From contig JACPTB010000002.1 of assembly GCA_016192995.1 (NCBI GenBank), positions 1 through 64,000 of the forward strand: a stretch of DNA of 64,000 nt, read 5' to 3'. Positions within the stretch are counted from its first letter, which is position 1; every line of letters starts with the position of its first letter. The position numbers were made by a program, and so were the translations under genes. Origin of the DNA: Candidatus Woesearchaeota archaeon. GTDB lineage: Archaea > Nanobdellota > Nanobdellia > Woesearchaeales > DSVV01. Positions 53,014-61,242 of the stretch are shown in pieces. The notes beneath the pieces are model-generated. The model was given only the letters and a program-made list of their open reading frames with translations. It did not search any database and was not told the origin of the DNA.

Positions 53014-53844
53014 ATGGAACCAAGTATCCACAATATACAATACTGGAACAAAATTTTCAATGAAGAGAATTATTACGCATCAAAACCGTCTGATGAAGAA
53101 ATTGAGATATATAAACATTTGATCGAGAAATATACAAAAGGAAAAAATTCTGCATTAATTCTTGGTGCTACTGCTTCATTACGCGATATTTGTCTTGAAG
53201 CAGGTTTCAAAACCACAGTAGTTGATATCAATAAAGACGTTATTGAAAATATGAAAAATTTCATGATACCTAATAATCAGAATAATGAGAGAATTATGAT
53301 TAAAAACTGGCTTGAAATTGATGAAAAAAATAGGTATGACTTAGTAATCGGTGACGCTTCTTTTAATAACATTGCTTGGGAAGAATATACAAAACTTCTT
53401 TTGATAATTAGAAGAGCTCTTAAAAATGAAGGAATTTTTATTCTCCGACAATTTGTTTACAACAAAAACATTAAATTAAGAAAACCAGAAGAGATTATTG
53501 AAGAATTTAGAACAACAAGAAAATTAAGAAATTTAAAATACAATCTCAGGATGAACTCAAAGATTTCATGGTCAAGTACGTGGTATAATCAACAAAATTT
53601 TGAATCATATTGGAGAGTATATTTTGATTATATTAGGGAATTATTTGAGAAAAAACTTCTTACTGAAAATGAATTCAATAATGTTTACAAAGAAGCTCAT
53701 AAAATAATTTCAGTGTTTCCACCTATTGAACTATGGGAAAAATTATTAAGAGAAAATAATTTTTTTATACTTGCAAAAGAAAGAGCTGAAGAATATTCCT
53801 ACACAGTGTATGCACCAATCTATGTTGCAAAGGTGACCACATGA
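53014..53844 (+). CDS. methyltransferase-like protein 1 (LGAT-type)
   Basis: The 276-residue protein has a Rossmann methyltransferase layout with an unusual motif I: ALILGATASLRDICLEAG (about 49-66), then TTVVDINKDVIENMKNF (motif II, acidic residue) and DLVIGDASFNNI (motif IV). The N-terminus starts YWNKIFNEENYYASKPSDEE, a pattern shared by three neighbours. Glycine-rich GxGxG of normal motif I is replaced by LGAT. It overlaps the next paralogue by four bases. Confidence 0.65.
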   Translation: MEPSIHNIQYWNKIFNEENYYASKPSDEEIEIYKHLIEKYTKGKNSALILGATASLRDICLEAGFKTTVVDINKDVIENMKNFMIPNNQNNERIMIKNWLEIDEKNRYDLVIGDASFNNIAWEEYTKLLLIIRRALKNEGIFILRQFVYNKNIKLRKPEEIIEEFRTTRKLRNLKYNLRMNSKISWSSTWYNQQNFESYWRVYFDYIRELFEKKLLTENEFNNVYKEAHKIISVFPPIELWEKLLRENNFFILAKERAEEYSYTVYAPIYVAKVTT

Positions 53845-54638
53845 AAGGAGACTGGAGTGATGAATTTGTGCATCATTGGGAATATTATACCGGACCTGCG
53901 CGAGCATCAAAAAAAGATTTAGAGATTATAAAGTCAAAAATAAAATTAGTTGGCAAAGAGTGCAAAGTTTTAATTCTCGGCGCAACGCCAGAATACAGAA
54001 ATCTCTGTGGTGAATTAAAGGTTCAAATTGCCTGCCTTGATTTCAGCAGATATAATTTTGAATACCTTAAACAAGAAGTAACAGCAAAACCACATGAAAA
54101 ATTAGTCGAAGGCAATTGGCTGCAAACGGTTTTAGATGAGAAATTTGATATTATTCTAGCGGATAATGTAATCAATTTAGTTCAAAGAGAAGGAATCAAC
54201 ATACTTTTAAAGAATGTACAAAAAATGCTTAAGCCTCATGGTATTTTTATGCCAAGAATATACATTAGAAAGGAGCATGAAACAATCAATGAAGAACAAG
54301 TAATTAAAGAGTATCGAAAAAAAGGAAGTAAAAAACCATTATATAATTATATTGGAAGAAATTTGTATCTAACTGTTTATAACACTGAAAACGAACGAGT
54401 AATGTTAAAAAATGTTTATAACGCTGCAGAAAAATTGTTTCAAAAAGGCATTATTACTAAAGAAGAATTTGCATTCTTTGAGAAAGCTGGTATGAAAGAC
54501 AGGGAATTTACATTTTATATGCCTACTGAAAAAGATATTGAAAGCGCAATGAAAAAATACTTTGATATTATTAATACATGTTATAATGCAGAAGTTGATC
54601 CAGAATTATATCCCTTGTACATTTTAAAGCTTAAATAA
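53841..54638 (+). CDS. methyltransferase-like protein 2 (LGATPE-type)
   Basis: The 265-residue paralogue has HHWEYYTGPARASKKDLEII at the N-terminus, VLILGATPEYRNLCGEL (motif I, about 46-62), IACLDFSRYNFEYLK (motif II) and FDIILADNVINLV (motif IV). It is translationally coupled to the upstream paralogue. The conserved LGxTPExR loop in place of GxGxG suggests a distinct family, perhaps with different nucleotide or SAM binding. Confidence 0.65.
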   Translation: MKGDWSDEFVHHWEYYTGPARASKKDLEIIKSKIKLVGKECKVLILGATPEYRNLCGELKVQIACLDFSRYNFEYLKQEVTAKPHEKLVEGNWLQTVLDEKFDIILADNVINLVQREGINILLKNVQKMLKPHGIFMPRIYIRKEHETINEEQVIKEYRKKGSKKPLYNYIGRNLYLTVYNTENERVMLKNVYNAAEKLFQKGIITKEEFAFFEKAGMKDREFTFYMPTEKDIESAMKKYFDIINTCYNAEVDPELYPLYILKLK

Positions 54639-54668
54639 CCAAACTTAGTTATTTTCTAGTTAATAAAT

Positions 54669-55478
54669 TTATTTTTTCTTCAATACATAAATAGGATGAT
54701 GCTCATGAAATTCAAAATCTGCGCCATGTACTTTTTTTTCAATATGAAAATAGTTGCTTAATAGCAGCTCAAACAATTCTTTATCCATCATATAAGCGCG
54801 CAATCCACTTTTTCCTATATCATCAACATGATACAAAAAACGCTGATAGCATTCAGAAGAAACTATGCTTCTTTTAAAAAGATCAGTAACATACGTTACA
54901 CTATCACCAATGCAAAGACTATTATTAGTCAATGGCAATAACGAACCAAAAGCTTTGAGTTTAATATAAGCAAGATCATAATTTCTTTTTTTAAACGTAG
55001 ACAAAATACTCTTTTCGTCACCGGGTTTTCGCATCATAATTTTGAGAACAAATCTGCCATTTGGTTCCAAGACACGAAAAACATTTTGCAAAAAATGCTC
55101 CCATTGCTCTAAGGGAAGAACATTGATAGATTGCTCACCATAAACAAGAGCAAAACTACTATCTTGAAACGGCAATGCCAACCAATTACAGGCAACTAAT
55201 TGCTCATGAGTATTTTTATAATACATTAATTGCTTCATGCCTTCAAGCATATCAGAATTTGCATCTGCGCAAGTAACCTGAAGATTATTTTTTGCTCCCA
55301 AATCACGAAATTCTGGAGTAGAACCGAGAATAAGTAATTTTTTATGTTTAAAATCACGCATCAGTTCATCAAAAATATCTATTTCTTGCAGACTTGGACG
55401 CGCAGGATAAATAGCTTTATGCCAAGCATCAACAAATTTGCTGTAGCATGCTGAATTGTTAGGTTGTTCCATAAACAT
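54669..55478 (-). CDS. methyltransferase-like protein 3 (LGSTPE-type)
   Basis: The 269-residue paralogue lies on the opposite strand, convergent with the other two. It shows DAWHKAIYPARPSLQEIDIF, LLILGSTPEFRDLGAKNN (motif I), VTCADANSDMLEGMKQ (motif II) and FALVYGEQSINVL (motif IV), plus GRFVLKIMMRKPGDE. The PARPS stretch near the N-terminus is shared in altered form by all three. Substrate is unknown. Confidence 0.65.
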   Translation of the reverse strand: MFMEQPNNSACYSKFVDAWHKAIYPARPSLQEIDIFDELMRDFKHKKLLILGSTPEFRDLGAKNNLQVTCADANSDMLEGMKQLMYYKNTHEQLVACNWLALPFQDSSFALVYGEQSINVLPLEQWEHFLQNVFRVLEPNGRFVLKIMMRKPGDEKSILSTFKKRNYDLAYIKLKAFGSLLPLTNNSLCIGDSVTYVTDLFKRSIVSSECYQRFLYHVDDIGKSGLRAYMMDKELFELLLSNYFHIEKKVHGADFEFHEHHPIYVLKKK

Positions 55479-55503
55479 AAGTAGTTACACCGTTAATTTA
55501 AAT

Positions 55504-56811
55504 TTAATGTGTTTTGTAAACATGATTCAATGCTGTATCTAAAAACGTTATTACTCTGCCTACTTCAAACGTTCTTCCGATCGCAAACCTTACAAGTCCT
55601 GGTTCATGTGAAGTAAGATAACCTAAAGTGTTTAAACCAATCATACGATATTGCGTATCGCCTAAACCTACTGAAAAACTAATTGGAGCAGAATCTTTAT
55701 GCGTGATTAAATATTGAATTAATGCTTTTTCACGAGCAATTTTTTCAGACCCATCAACGCCTTTTAAAACAAAACTTAACACACCGCCTGCAGTACCAGA
55801 TCTTGTTCCATTGCCTAAATCTGGATAATAAACTCGTTCAACAAATTCTGAGTTGTCTAAATAATCAGCAGCATGACAAGCATTAGTTACGTGATCTTCC
55901 ATACGTAAACCAAGATGTTGAACCCTTTCTGCGAGAGTAAAAGCTAACTTTGGATCAAGCACTCTTCCTGCTCTTTCTTGCACTTCTTTCATGCCTGTTA
56001 CTGAACCATTTCCATGGACAAAACTAAGAGGTGCAACAACAACACCCGCCAACATGTCTCCTGCTCCATTGAGATATTTAGTAGCGCTATGAATAACAAT
56101 ATCTGCTCCCATTCTCAATGGCTGTTGTTCATAAGGCGTTAAAAAAGTGGCATCAACAATTACCGGAACATCAAAAGAATGTGCTAATGCAGCCAAGGCT
56201 CTTGTATCAGTATATTGAATGGTAGGATTAGTTACAGGTTCATAAAATATGCCTACCACTTTTCGGTTATGTCGTTGTAATACATCTTGTACTTCACCTA
56301 AATTAGTTGTGTCAATTTTTACTGAAGGCAATAAACCTTTTTCCTCTAAGCCCTCACCAAGAACTTTATACGTTTGTGGATAGACTTGTTTTCCTTGAAG
56401 AAATAAAATATTTTTTCTATTTGCCTTAGGAATATGCCTTACTAATTCTTCAATAACAGTATCAATTGCAGACATTCCTGCAGGAAAAGATGCTGCTGCT
56501 ACATGCTGTTCAACATCTGAAATATAGCCTGCTTCTGCCCGTAATAACATATAATGTAAAGCATCATGACTTGGACTGCCAGAACGAGCATAAAAATGTC
56601 CTGGATCCTGCCATGCCCTAATAGCTGCTAATTGACCAATTCTACTCATAGGAATATTTATTTGTGAAGGTTCAGAAACATCTTTTACTTTTTCCCAAGC
56701 ATCAGCTAGTCTTTGATTAAATTCACTAAAATCAGGATCATAATTCTGGGGAGTAACTAAAATACTATCTCTTGCCCTTTTCCATACTCGATTAAACCAA
56801 TGTTCATGCAT
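55504..56811 (-). CDS. Cys/Met-metabolism PLP-dependent enzyme
   Basis: The protein of about 435 residues belongs to the cystathionine gamma-synthase/gamma-lyase/methionine gamma-lyase family. The PLP lysine is in HSATKYLNGAGDMLAG (about 243-258), preceded by VPVIVDATFLTPYEQQPLRM and followed at the C-terminus by EPGLVRFAIG. An unusually long N-terminal arm of about 60 residues is present. ATG 56811 is chosen since a TATA-like TTTAAATATAAG lies about 20-31 bases upstream; GTG 56829 is open. Which elimination or replacement reaction it runs is not clear. Confidence 0.85.
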   Translation of the reverse strand: MHEHWFNRVWKRARDSILVTPQNYDPDFSEFNQRLADAWEKVKDVSEPSQINIPMSRIGQLAAIRAWQDPGHFYARSGSPSHDALHYMLLRAEAGYISDVEQHVAAASFPAGMSAIDTVIEELVRHIPKANRKNILFLQGKQVYPQTYKVLGEGLEEKGLLPSVKIDTTNLGEVQDVLQRHNRKVVGIFYEPVTNPTIQYTDTRALAALAHSFDVPVIVDATFLTPYEQQPLRMGADIVIHSATKYLNGAGDMLAGVVVAPLSFVHGNGSVTGMKEVQERAGRVLDPKLAFTLAERVQHLGLRMEDHVTNACHAADYLDNSEFVERVYYPDLGNGTRSGTAGGVLSFVLKGVDGSEKIAREKALIQYLITHKDSAPISFSVGLGDTQYRMIGLNTLGYLTSHEPGLVRFAIGRTFEVGRVITFLDTALNHVYKTH

Positions 56812-56932
56812 CCTATGAGTAAAAACCACTTATATTTAAATATTCACTTAACAGTAGTTATATATAATTGGAAAAATAAATTTGTAGAAGGAGCATCAGA
56901 AATACCAAGAACCAAAAAGTATTTATATCACA

Positions 56933-56946
56933 TAAGATTAATCTTA
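56933..56946. promoter_or_regulatory. operator-like palindrome before the AbrB-RelE pair
   Basis: TAAGATTAATCTTA is a perfect 14-bp palindrome, just after TATA-like TATTTATATC (56920-56929) and 14 bases before ATG 56961. It is the probable autoregulatory site of the AbrB antitoxin. Confidence 0.6.
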
Positions 56947-56960
56947 CTTGGTGATAATAT

Positions 56961-57227
56961 ATGGAAGTTGCAATAACAAGAATGAGTTCCAGGGGACAAG
57001 TAGTGATACCTACTGAAATGAGAGAAGATATGCAGGAAGGTGATAAACTGATTATTATAAGGAATAACAACCAAATCATCATGAAGAAAGCTGATAACCT
57101 TGATAAGAACTTTAAAGATGATTTAGAATTTGCACGACGGACTGAGGAAGCATTCAAGCGAATTGAGGAAGGCAAAGGTATAAGTATGGGATTTGATGAA
57201 TTCATAGAGGAAATGAAAAAGTGGTAG
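56961..57227 (+). CDS. AbrB-type antitoxin
   Basis: The 88-residue protein has TRMSSRGQVVIPTEMREDM, the AbrB swapped hairpin, then GDKLIIIRNNNQIIMKK and a helical tail. GGTGATAAT lies before the ATG. It overlaps the RelE-type toxin gene (GTG 57221) by seven bases. Confidence 0.88.
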   Translation: MEVAITRMSSRGQVVIPTEMREDMQEGDKLIIIRNNNQIIMKKADNLDKNFKDDLEFARRTEEAFKRIEEGKGISMGFDEFIEEMKKW

Positions 57228-57462
57228 ATGCCATATTTGATCTTCAGTTTAGGAAGGAATTTGAAAAGATTAAGAATAAAGACTTGAAAGAGAAGATTAT
57301 TAAGCAAGTAAGTAAAATAAAAAATAATCCAGAGATTGGAAAACCTATGCGATACAGTAGAAAAGGAACAAGAGAATTATATATGGGTTCATCTCGTCTG
57401 TCTTACATAATTGAAGGAATATTGTTTACGTATTGGCACTTTACCATAAAGATGAACAATAG
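57221..57462 (+). pseudogene. relE: RelE-type toxin gene with one-base frameshift
   Basis: From GTG 57221 the frame reads VDAIFDLQFRKEFEKI and continues MRYSRKGTRELYMGSSRLSY to IIEG, then departs. In another frame the next codons give NIVYVLALYHKDEQ and a stop at 57460-57462, the standard RelE ending. Adding one A in GAAGGAATATTG (57413-57424) restores an 80-residue toxin. Either a true inactivating deletion in a short A run or a sequencing error. As it stands translation would run into the palindromes at 57481 and end at 57553. Confidence 0.85.
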
Positions 57463-57480
57463 CTTCCTGTCCTTGCTTTT

Positions 57481-57554
57481 GTCAAGAACCACCGGTCAAA
57501 GACCGGATGGCATGAACGAAGTTCACGACGGACTTCCATCGGGTGGTTCTTGAC
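57481..57554 (+). repeat. cloverleaf-like inverted repeat after relE
   Basis: GTCAAGAACCACC (57481-57493) pairs perfectly with GGTGGTTCTTGAC (57542-57554). Inside are a GGTC-AAA-GACC hairpin (57494-57504), a stem GATGG/CCATC (57506-57510 and 57536-57540) and a TGAAC-GAA-GTTCA hairpin (57513-57525). GC content is far above the surroundings. It has no apical GTTCCAG core, so it is not a member of the 155-bp family. Confidence 0.65.
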
Positions 57555-57560
57555 GCTTAC

Positions 57561-57595
57561 GAATTCCACCACCAATCAATAGATTAGTGGAATTC
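57561..57595 (+). repeat. second hairpin after relE
   Basis: GAATTCCAC (57561-57569) pairs with GTGGAATTC (57587-57595), with an inner AATC-AATA-GATT hairpin (57574-57585). It stands six bases after the preceding cloverleaf-like repeat and 34 bases before the next gene. Confidence 0.6.
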
Positions 57596-57628
57596 GAATT
57601 GTTTAAAACTTCATAAAAGTGATATTGT

Positions 57629-58753
57629 ATGTACATCAAAATCCAAACCAAAACAAACTGTTATTTAGATGCAAATCTTCAAATGATTGCCAAGCTTTAT
57701 GGTCCATTTATCTATTTCCCTTTATGTATCGAACCATTGCTCGAACAAGAAACAAAAAACATTCTAAAAAAGTATTTTTCAAACAATCTTGATGAATATT
57801 TTAATGTCGTATTGACACCAGTCAAATTTGGAGTTCAATTAGAAGAACGAAAGTCATTATTAAAAATAGCCATTAAACTAAAAGAAAGTAAAAACATTGA
57901 CAAAGAAATAAATGAGCATGTTACATTATTTTCCTTCATGAAAGAAAAAGGTATGTTCATGAATTTTTATGATGAAGAGTATTATCTGCAACAAGCAAAA
58001 AAAATAAAAAATCCAGAACAAGAACTCAAACTTCTAGAAGATGAAGAACAAAAAAGGAAAAAAACATTTGAAAAATTGATTAATAAGTTAGACCATAATG
58101 ATCAACTAAGGTTAAAAACAGTAAATGAATGTATTTATTTTAGAAGCTGGCGTGTTGAACATGTGGAACAAACATCATATTATGTGAAAGATATGTTTGA
58201 AGAAATAGCAAAGAGATTAGAGTTAGATAGCAATAAAGAAATTGTATGGTTATTACCTGATGAAATAACAATCTTACTAACCTCAAAACAAAAAGGAGAT
58301 AAAGAATTAATTAAACAACGAAAGCAAGCATTTGTCTACCTTACCCAAGAAAACAATGATGATATTATTCTCCAAGGAAAAGAAGCATTTGATTTTTTCA
58401 AGAAAATAAAGATCAATAAAAACGAAGGTAATGAGATTAAGGGAGTTTCCGCATATCCTGGCAAAGTAACAGGAACTGCCATAGTGATTCACCATAACGA
58501 AGATTACAAATATATCAAAAAAGGAGAAATCCTTGTTATTCATGCAACATCTCCTGATATTATTCCTTACTTAACCAACATCAAAGCTATTATCACCGAA
58601 GAAGGCGGCATCTTAAGCCATGCTGCAGTCATAAGCAGGGAAATGAAGATTCCAGCTATTATTGGCACAGGAAATTGCACCAAGATAATAAAAACTTGTG
58701 AAGTGGTGGAAGTTAATACTCATAAAGGAATTGCGAAGATAATTAAGAGATAA
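57629..58753 (+). CDS. stand-alone PEP-utilizing (phosphohistidine) domain protein, paralogue 2
   Basis: The 374-residue protein has an unknown helical N-terminal region (about 1-270, MYIKIQTKTNCYLDANLQMI at the start) and a C-terminal phosphohistidine swivelling domain: GVSAYPGKVTGTAIVIHHNE, then AIITEEGGILSHAAVISREM with the active histidine (about 330). Like its paralogue at 51024 it lacks ATP-grasp and PEP-barrel domains. An element of the 155-bp family follows 16 bases after its stop. Confidence 0.8.
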   Translation: MYIKIQTKTNCYLDANLQMIAKLYGPFIYFPLCIEPLLEQETKNILKKYFSNNLDEYFNVVLTPVKFGVQLEERKSLLKIAIKLKESKNIDKEINEHVTLFSFMKEKGMFMNFYDEEYYLQQAKKIKNPEQELKLLEDEEQKRKKTFEKLINKLDHNDQLRLKTVNECIYFRSWRVEHVEQTSYYVKDMFEEIAKRLELDSNKEIVWLLPDEITILLTSKQKGDKELIKQRKQAFVYLTQENNDDIILQGKEAFDFFKKIKINKNEGNEIKGVSAYPGKVTGTAIVIHHNEDYKYIKKGEILVIHATSPDIIPYLTNIKAIITEEGGILSHAAVISREMKIPAIIGTGNCTKIIKTCEVVEVNTHKGIAKIIKR

Positions 58754-58768
58754 ATAGTCTATTTCTTC

Positions 58769-58921
58769 GTACGTAATAAGTCTGGGGTTTTAGCGCCTGC
58801 TTTTGTGAAGCTCCTCAATATCTTTATTGGGGATTTTTCGGAGTTCCAGAGAGAAAAATCCAATTAATAATCACATGAAAAGCTGAACCGGCGCTAAAAC
58901 CTAAGAAGACTTATTACGTAC
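58769..58921 (+). mobile_element. 155-bp palindromic MITE-like element, copy A3
   Basis: Perfect 15-bp terminal inverted repeats GTACGTAATAAGTCT (58769-58783) and AGACTTATTACGTAC (58907-58921) are flanked by a perfect 8-bp direct repeat ATTTCTTC at 58761-58768 and 58922-58929. Inner stem GGTTTTAGCGCC / GGCGCTAAAACC, junction GTGAAGCT / AGCTGAAC, apical hairpin GGATTTTTC, loop GGAGTTCCAGAGA, GAAAAATCC. This is the best-preserved copy and lies between two convergent genes. Confidence 0.9.
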
Positions 58922-58932
58922 ATTTCTTCCAG

Positions 58933-60798
58933 CTATGTTCTCCTGAAAAATTCATCGATCAATGGTTCATAATCACGAGTTACTTCCATCTCCAAATATT
59001 CAGGAAAACAACGATAATACATAGGCAATATATACCGTTTATCAAGAAAAACAATAACACCTTTATCTGTTTCTGTGCGTATGCATCTTCCAGCATTTTG
59101 TAAACATTTTTGAAATGCGGGATAGACATAGCCATAATTCCATCCTTGCGCATATTTCAAATCGAAATATTTGATAAGCTCCTGCGTTTCAAGATCTGGT
59201 TGTTGTAAGGGCAAACCAACAACAATAACACCTTGCAAAAGATCACCAGGAAGATCAATCCCTTCACCAAAACTTCCTGAAGCAGCGCATAACAATACAG
59301 CACCAGTATTTTTATAAGACTTAAATTTATCCAATAGCTTAGTTTTATCATCTTTAGTGAGACGAGGACTTTCTTCAAATATTGTTTTAGTGACTTTTGA
59401 AGAAAAATAACGTTTAACATTTCCCATAATCGCATAGCTCGGGAAAAAAATCAAGACATTTCCTTTGATAACATTGCTTAATCTTGCGCAATGTTGTGCT
59501 ATTTCCATAAATTGCTGCTCGCTTCGTTCAGTAAACTTCGTTGTAGTCAATGGCACAACCATGTCTAGCCTGTTCAATAAAGAAAAACCACTTTTGTACT
59601 CTTTTTCAAGACATCTCTCAACACCTAACAAATCACGATACATTTCTGTTGGGGTTAAGGTTCCTGACATCAAAATAGTGCTGTAGGCGTTATTAACAAC
59701 AACAGAAGAAACAACTGCTGGATCTAAGCACCGATAAGATAATAAGTAATAATTTCCTTCTCGTCCATATTCTGAAGATAATATGCGAGTAAAGCCATCA
59801 TCAGTGCCTAACCACGATTTAAGAAATCGAGCAATGCTTGCAATAAAGCTTCTTTTTTGCGTTTCTTTTATTGCATCGCCAACAAACTCAAGATCATTGA
59901 TAAGAAGCAAATAGTCCCGGACTTTATTAATTTCATCAACAAAAGTTTGCTTTGGCAAAAGCATCTCTTTTCTCTCGCCTAATTTCTGCATTAAAGAAAC
60001 AATAACTTCATTAATACCTGCAAGATATCCCATAGTTTCAGTATAATTAAATTTTTTTGCCTCTTTAATGGCATTCTTCATAACAATCCCAGATAATTTT
60101 TCAGAAGCAAACTCCCGCAAACGTCCTGGAAGATTATGAGCTTCATCAACAATAACAATACATTGTTCTAATTCTTTATCTATCTTCTTAAGAAAATTTT
60201 CGCTAATTGAGGGATTAAAAAGATAATAATAATCACAAATAATTACTTTGGCTGTTTTGCACACCTCAAGAGCAATTTCATAAGGACAAAGATTAGCTGC
60301 TTTCGAAAGAGTAATAATTTTCTCAGTGTCATGTATGCTCGTTTTTATTTGATGCAAAGTATCTTTTGCTTCTACGGTTAATCCCATAGTTTGCTTGCGG
60401 GTTTTTGCATAAAACCCGCATTTAGTGTCTTCGCGCAGTTTTTTGCAAAATTCAGCAAATTCATTGCTGTATAAGGTAGTGACTTCAGGCAATGCGCACA
60501 TCCATTTTTTGCCAATAATATCTCCTACTGAAAAATCAAGGTGATATTTTTCCTGTATTTCTTGCAAAGTCTTTAACGCAATCAAATGCTGCGTATGCCG
60601 AGAAGTTAAGAAGAATACTGTTTTATCTTGTTGAAGAGCATACGTTAAAGCTGGCGCTAAAGCTGCAGCTGTTTTTCCCAAACCAGTAGGAGCATGAGCA
60701 ATGATATTCTTTTGCTGCTGCAAAGAAGCAGAAATATCCTGCATAAGACGCTTTTGTTCGTCACGAACAACATCGAAAGGAAAGTAAATCTGCTCCAT
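58933..60798 (-). CDS. xpd: XPD/Rad3-family DNA helicase
   Basis: The 621-residue superfamily 2 5'-3' helicase has Walker A HAPTGLGKTAAAL (about 34-46), the four iron-sulfur cysteines in WMCALP, TKCGFY, ANLCPYEIALEVC (about 103-175), DEAH (about 220), and motif VI-type QNAGRCIRTETDKG. Archaeal XPD acts in repair. Length fits. Its promoter region shares a long palindrome with the divergent winged-helix gene at 60940. Confidence 0.94.
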   Translation of the reverse strand: MEQIYFPFDVVRDEQKRLMQDISASLQQQKNIIAHAPTGLGKTAAALAPALTYALQQDKTVFFLTSRHTQHLIALKTLQEIQEKYHLDFSVGDIIGKKWMCALPEVTTLYSNEFAEFCKKLREDTKCGFYAKTRKQTMGLTVEAKDTLHQIKTSIHDTEKIITLSKAANLCPYEIALEVCKTAKVIICDYYYLFNPSISENFLKKIDKELEQCIVIVDEAHNLPGRLREFASEKLSGIVMKNAIKEAKKFNYTETMGYLAGINEVIVSLMQKLGERKEMLLPKQTFVDEINKVRDYLLLINDLEFVGDAIKETQKRSFIASIARFLKSWLGTDDGFTRILSSEYGREGNYYLLSYRCLDPAVVSSVVVNNAYSTILMSGTLTPTEMYRDLLGVERCLEKEYKSGFSLLNRLDMVVPLTTTKFTERSEQQFMEIAQHCARLSNVIKGNVLIFFPSYAIMGNVKRYFSSKVTKTIFEESPRLTKDDKTKLLDKFKSYKNTGAVLLCAASGSFGEGIDLPGDLLQGVIVVGLPLQQPDLETQELIKYFDLKYAQGWNYGYVYPAFQKCLQNAGRCIRTETDKGVIVFLDKRYILPMYYRCFPEYLEMEVTRDYEPLIDEFFRRT

Positions 60799-60839
60799 AC
60801 TTGAACCTTAAGAGTAATTTTTATAAAGTTTTGTAATTG

Positions 60840-60885
60840 TTAAGATATATATGTTACAAAAATCTTTGTAACATATATATCTTAA
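60840..60885. promoter_or_regulatory. perfect 21-bp-arm palindrome between xpd and a winged-helix gene
   Basis: Arms 60840-60860 and 60865-60885 are perfect reverse complements around AATC, with core GTTACAAA-AATC-TTTGTAAC and outer TTAAGATATATAT. It lies 41 bases from the xpd start and 54 bases from the winged-helix start; a TATA-like TTTATATAATAG follows at 60899-60910. It is a strong operator candidate. Confidence 0.65.
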
Positions 60886-60939
60886 TATATAGGAAACATT
60901 TATATAATAGCAGTATCTACAAGATAAAGGGTGAGTTGG

Positions 60940-61221
60940 GTGCAAACAGGTCTTAAGAATAAGGAAATATTTAATGTTGTTTTTAGAGAAAAACCAACAA
61001 TGATGTTGCTTGGTCTATACAACACAAAGAATGCAGTTTATGCTTCATCGTTAGCAAAAAATATTGATTGCACGTATTCCCATGTCGTTAAAATTCTGCA
61101 GCAGATGGAAAAGGCTGGTTTAATTGTATTCAATAAACAAGGAAGATTAAAACTTTTAACCTTAACAAAAAAAGGCAATGAAATTGTTGAGCATATTGAT
61201 AAAGTAAGAAATATATTATAA
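60940..61221 (+). CDS. MarR-like winged-helix regulator
   Basis: The product of about 93 residues is a single winged helix: MMLLGLYNTKNAVYASSLAK, CTYSHVVKILQQMEKAGLIV and a wing LKLLTLTKKGNEI. GTG 60940 has GGGTGA six bases upstream; GTG 60931 is also open. The 46-bp palindrome upstream is its likely binding site, and it may control xpd too. Confidence 0.8.
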   Translation: MQTGLKNKEIFNVVFREKPTMMLLGLYNTKNAVYASSLAKNIDCTYSHVVKILQQMEKAGLIVFNKQGRLKLLTLTKKGNEIVEHIDKVRNIL

Positions 61222-61242
61222 ATAATTAAAAAAATTATTTTT

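Noticed and set aside
58769-58921. Palindromic elements as simple rho-independent terminators
   Set aside because: They are long, multi-part, have exact target-site duplications, and lack a terminal T-run; archaeal termination does not need such hairpins.
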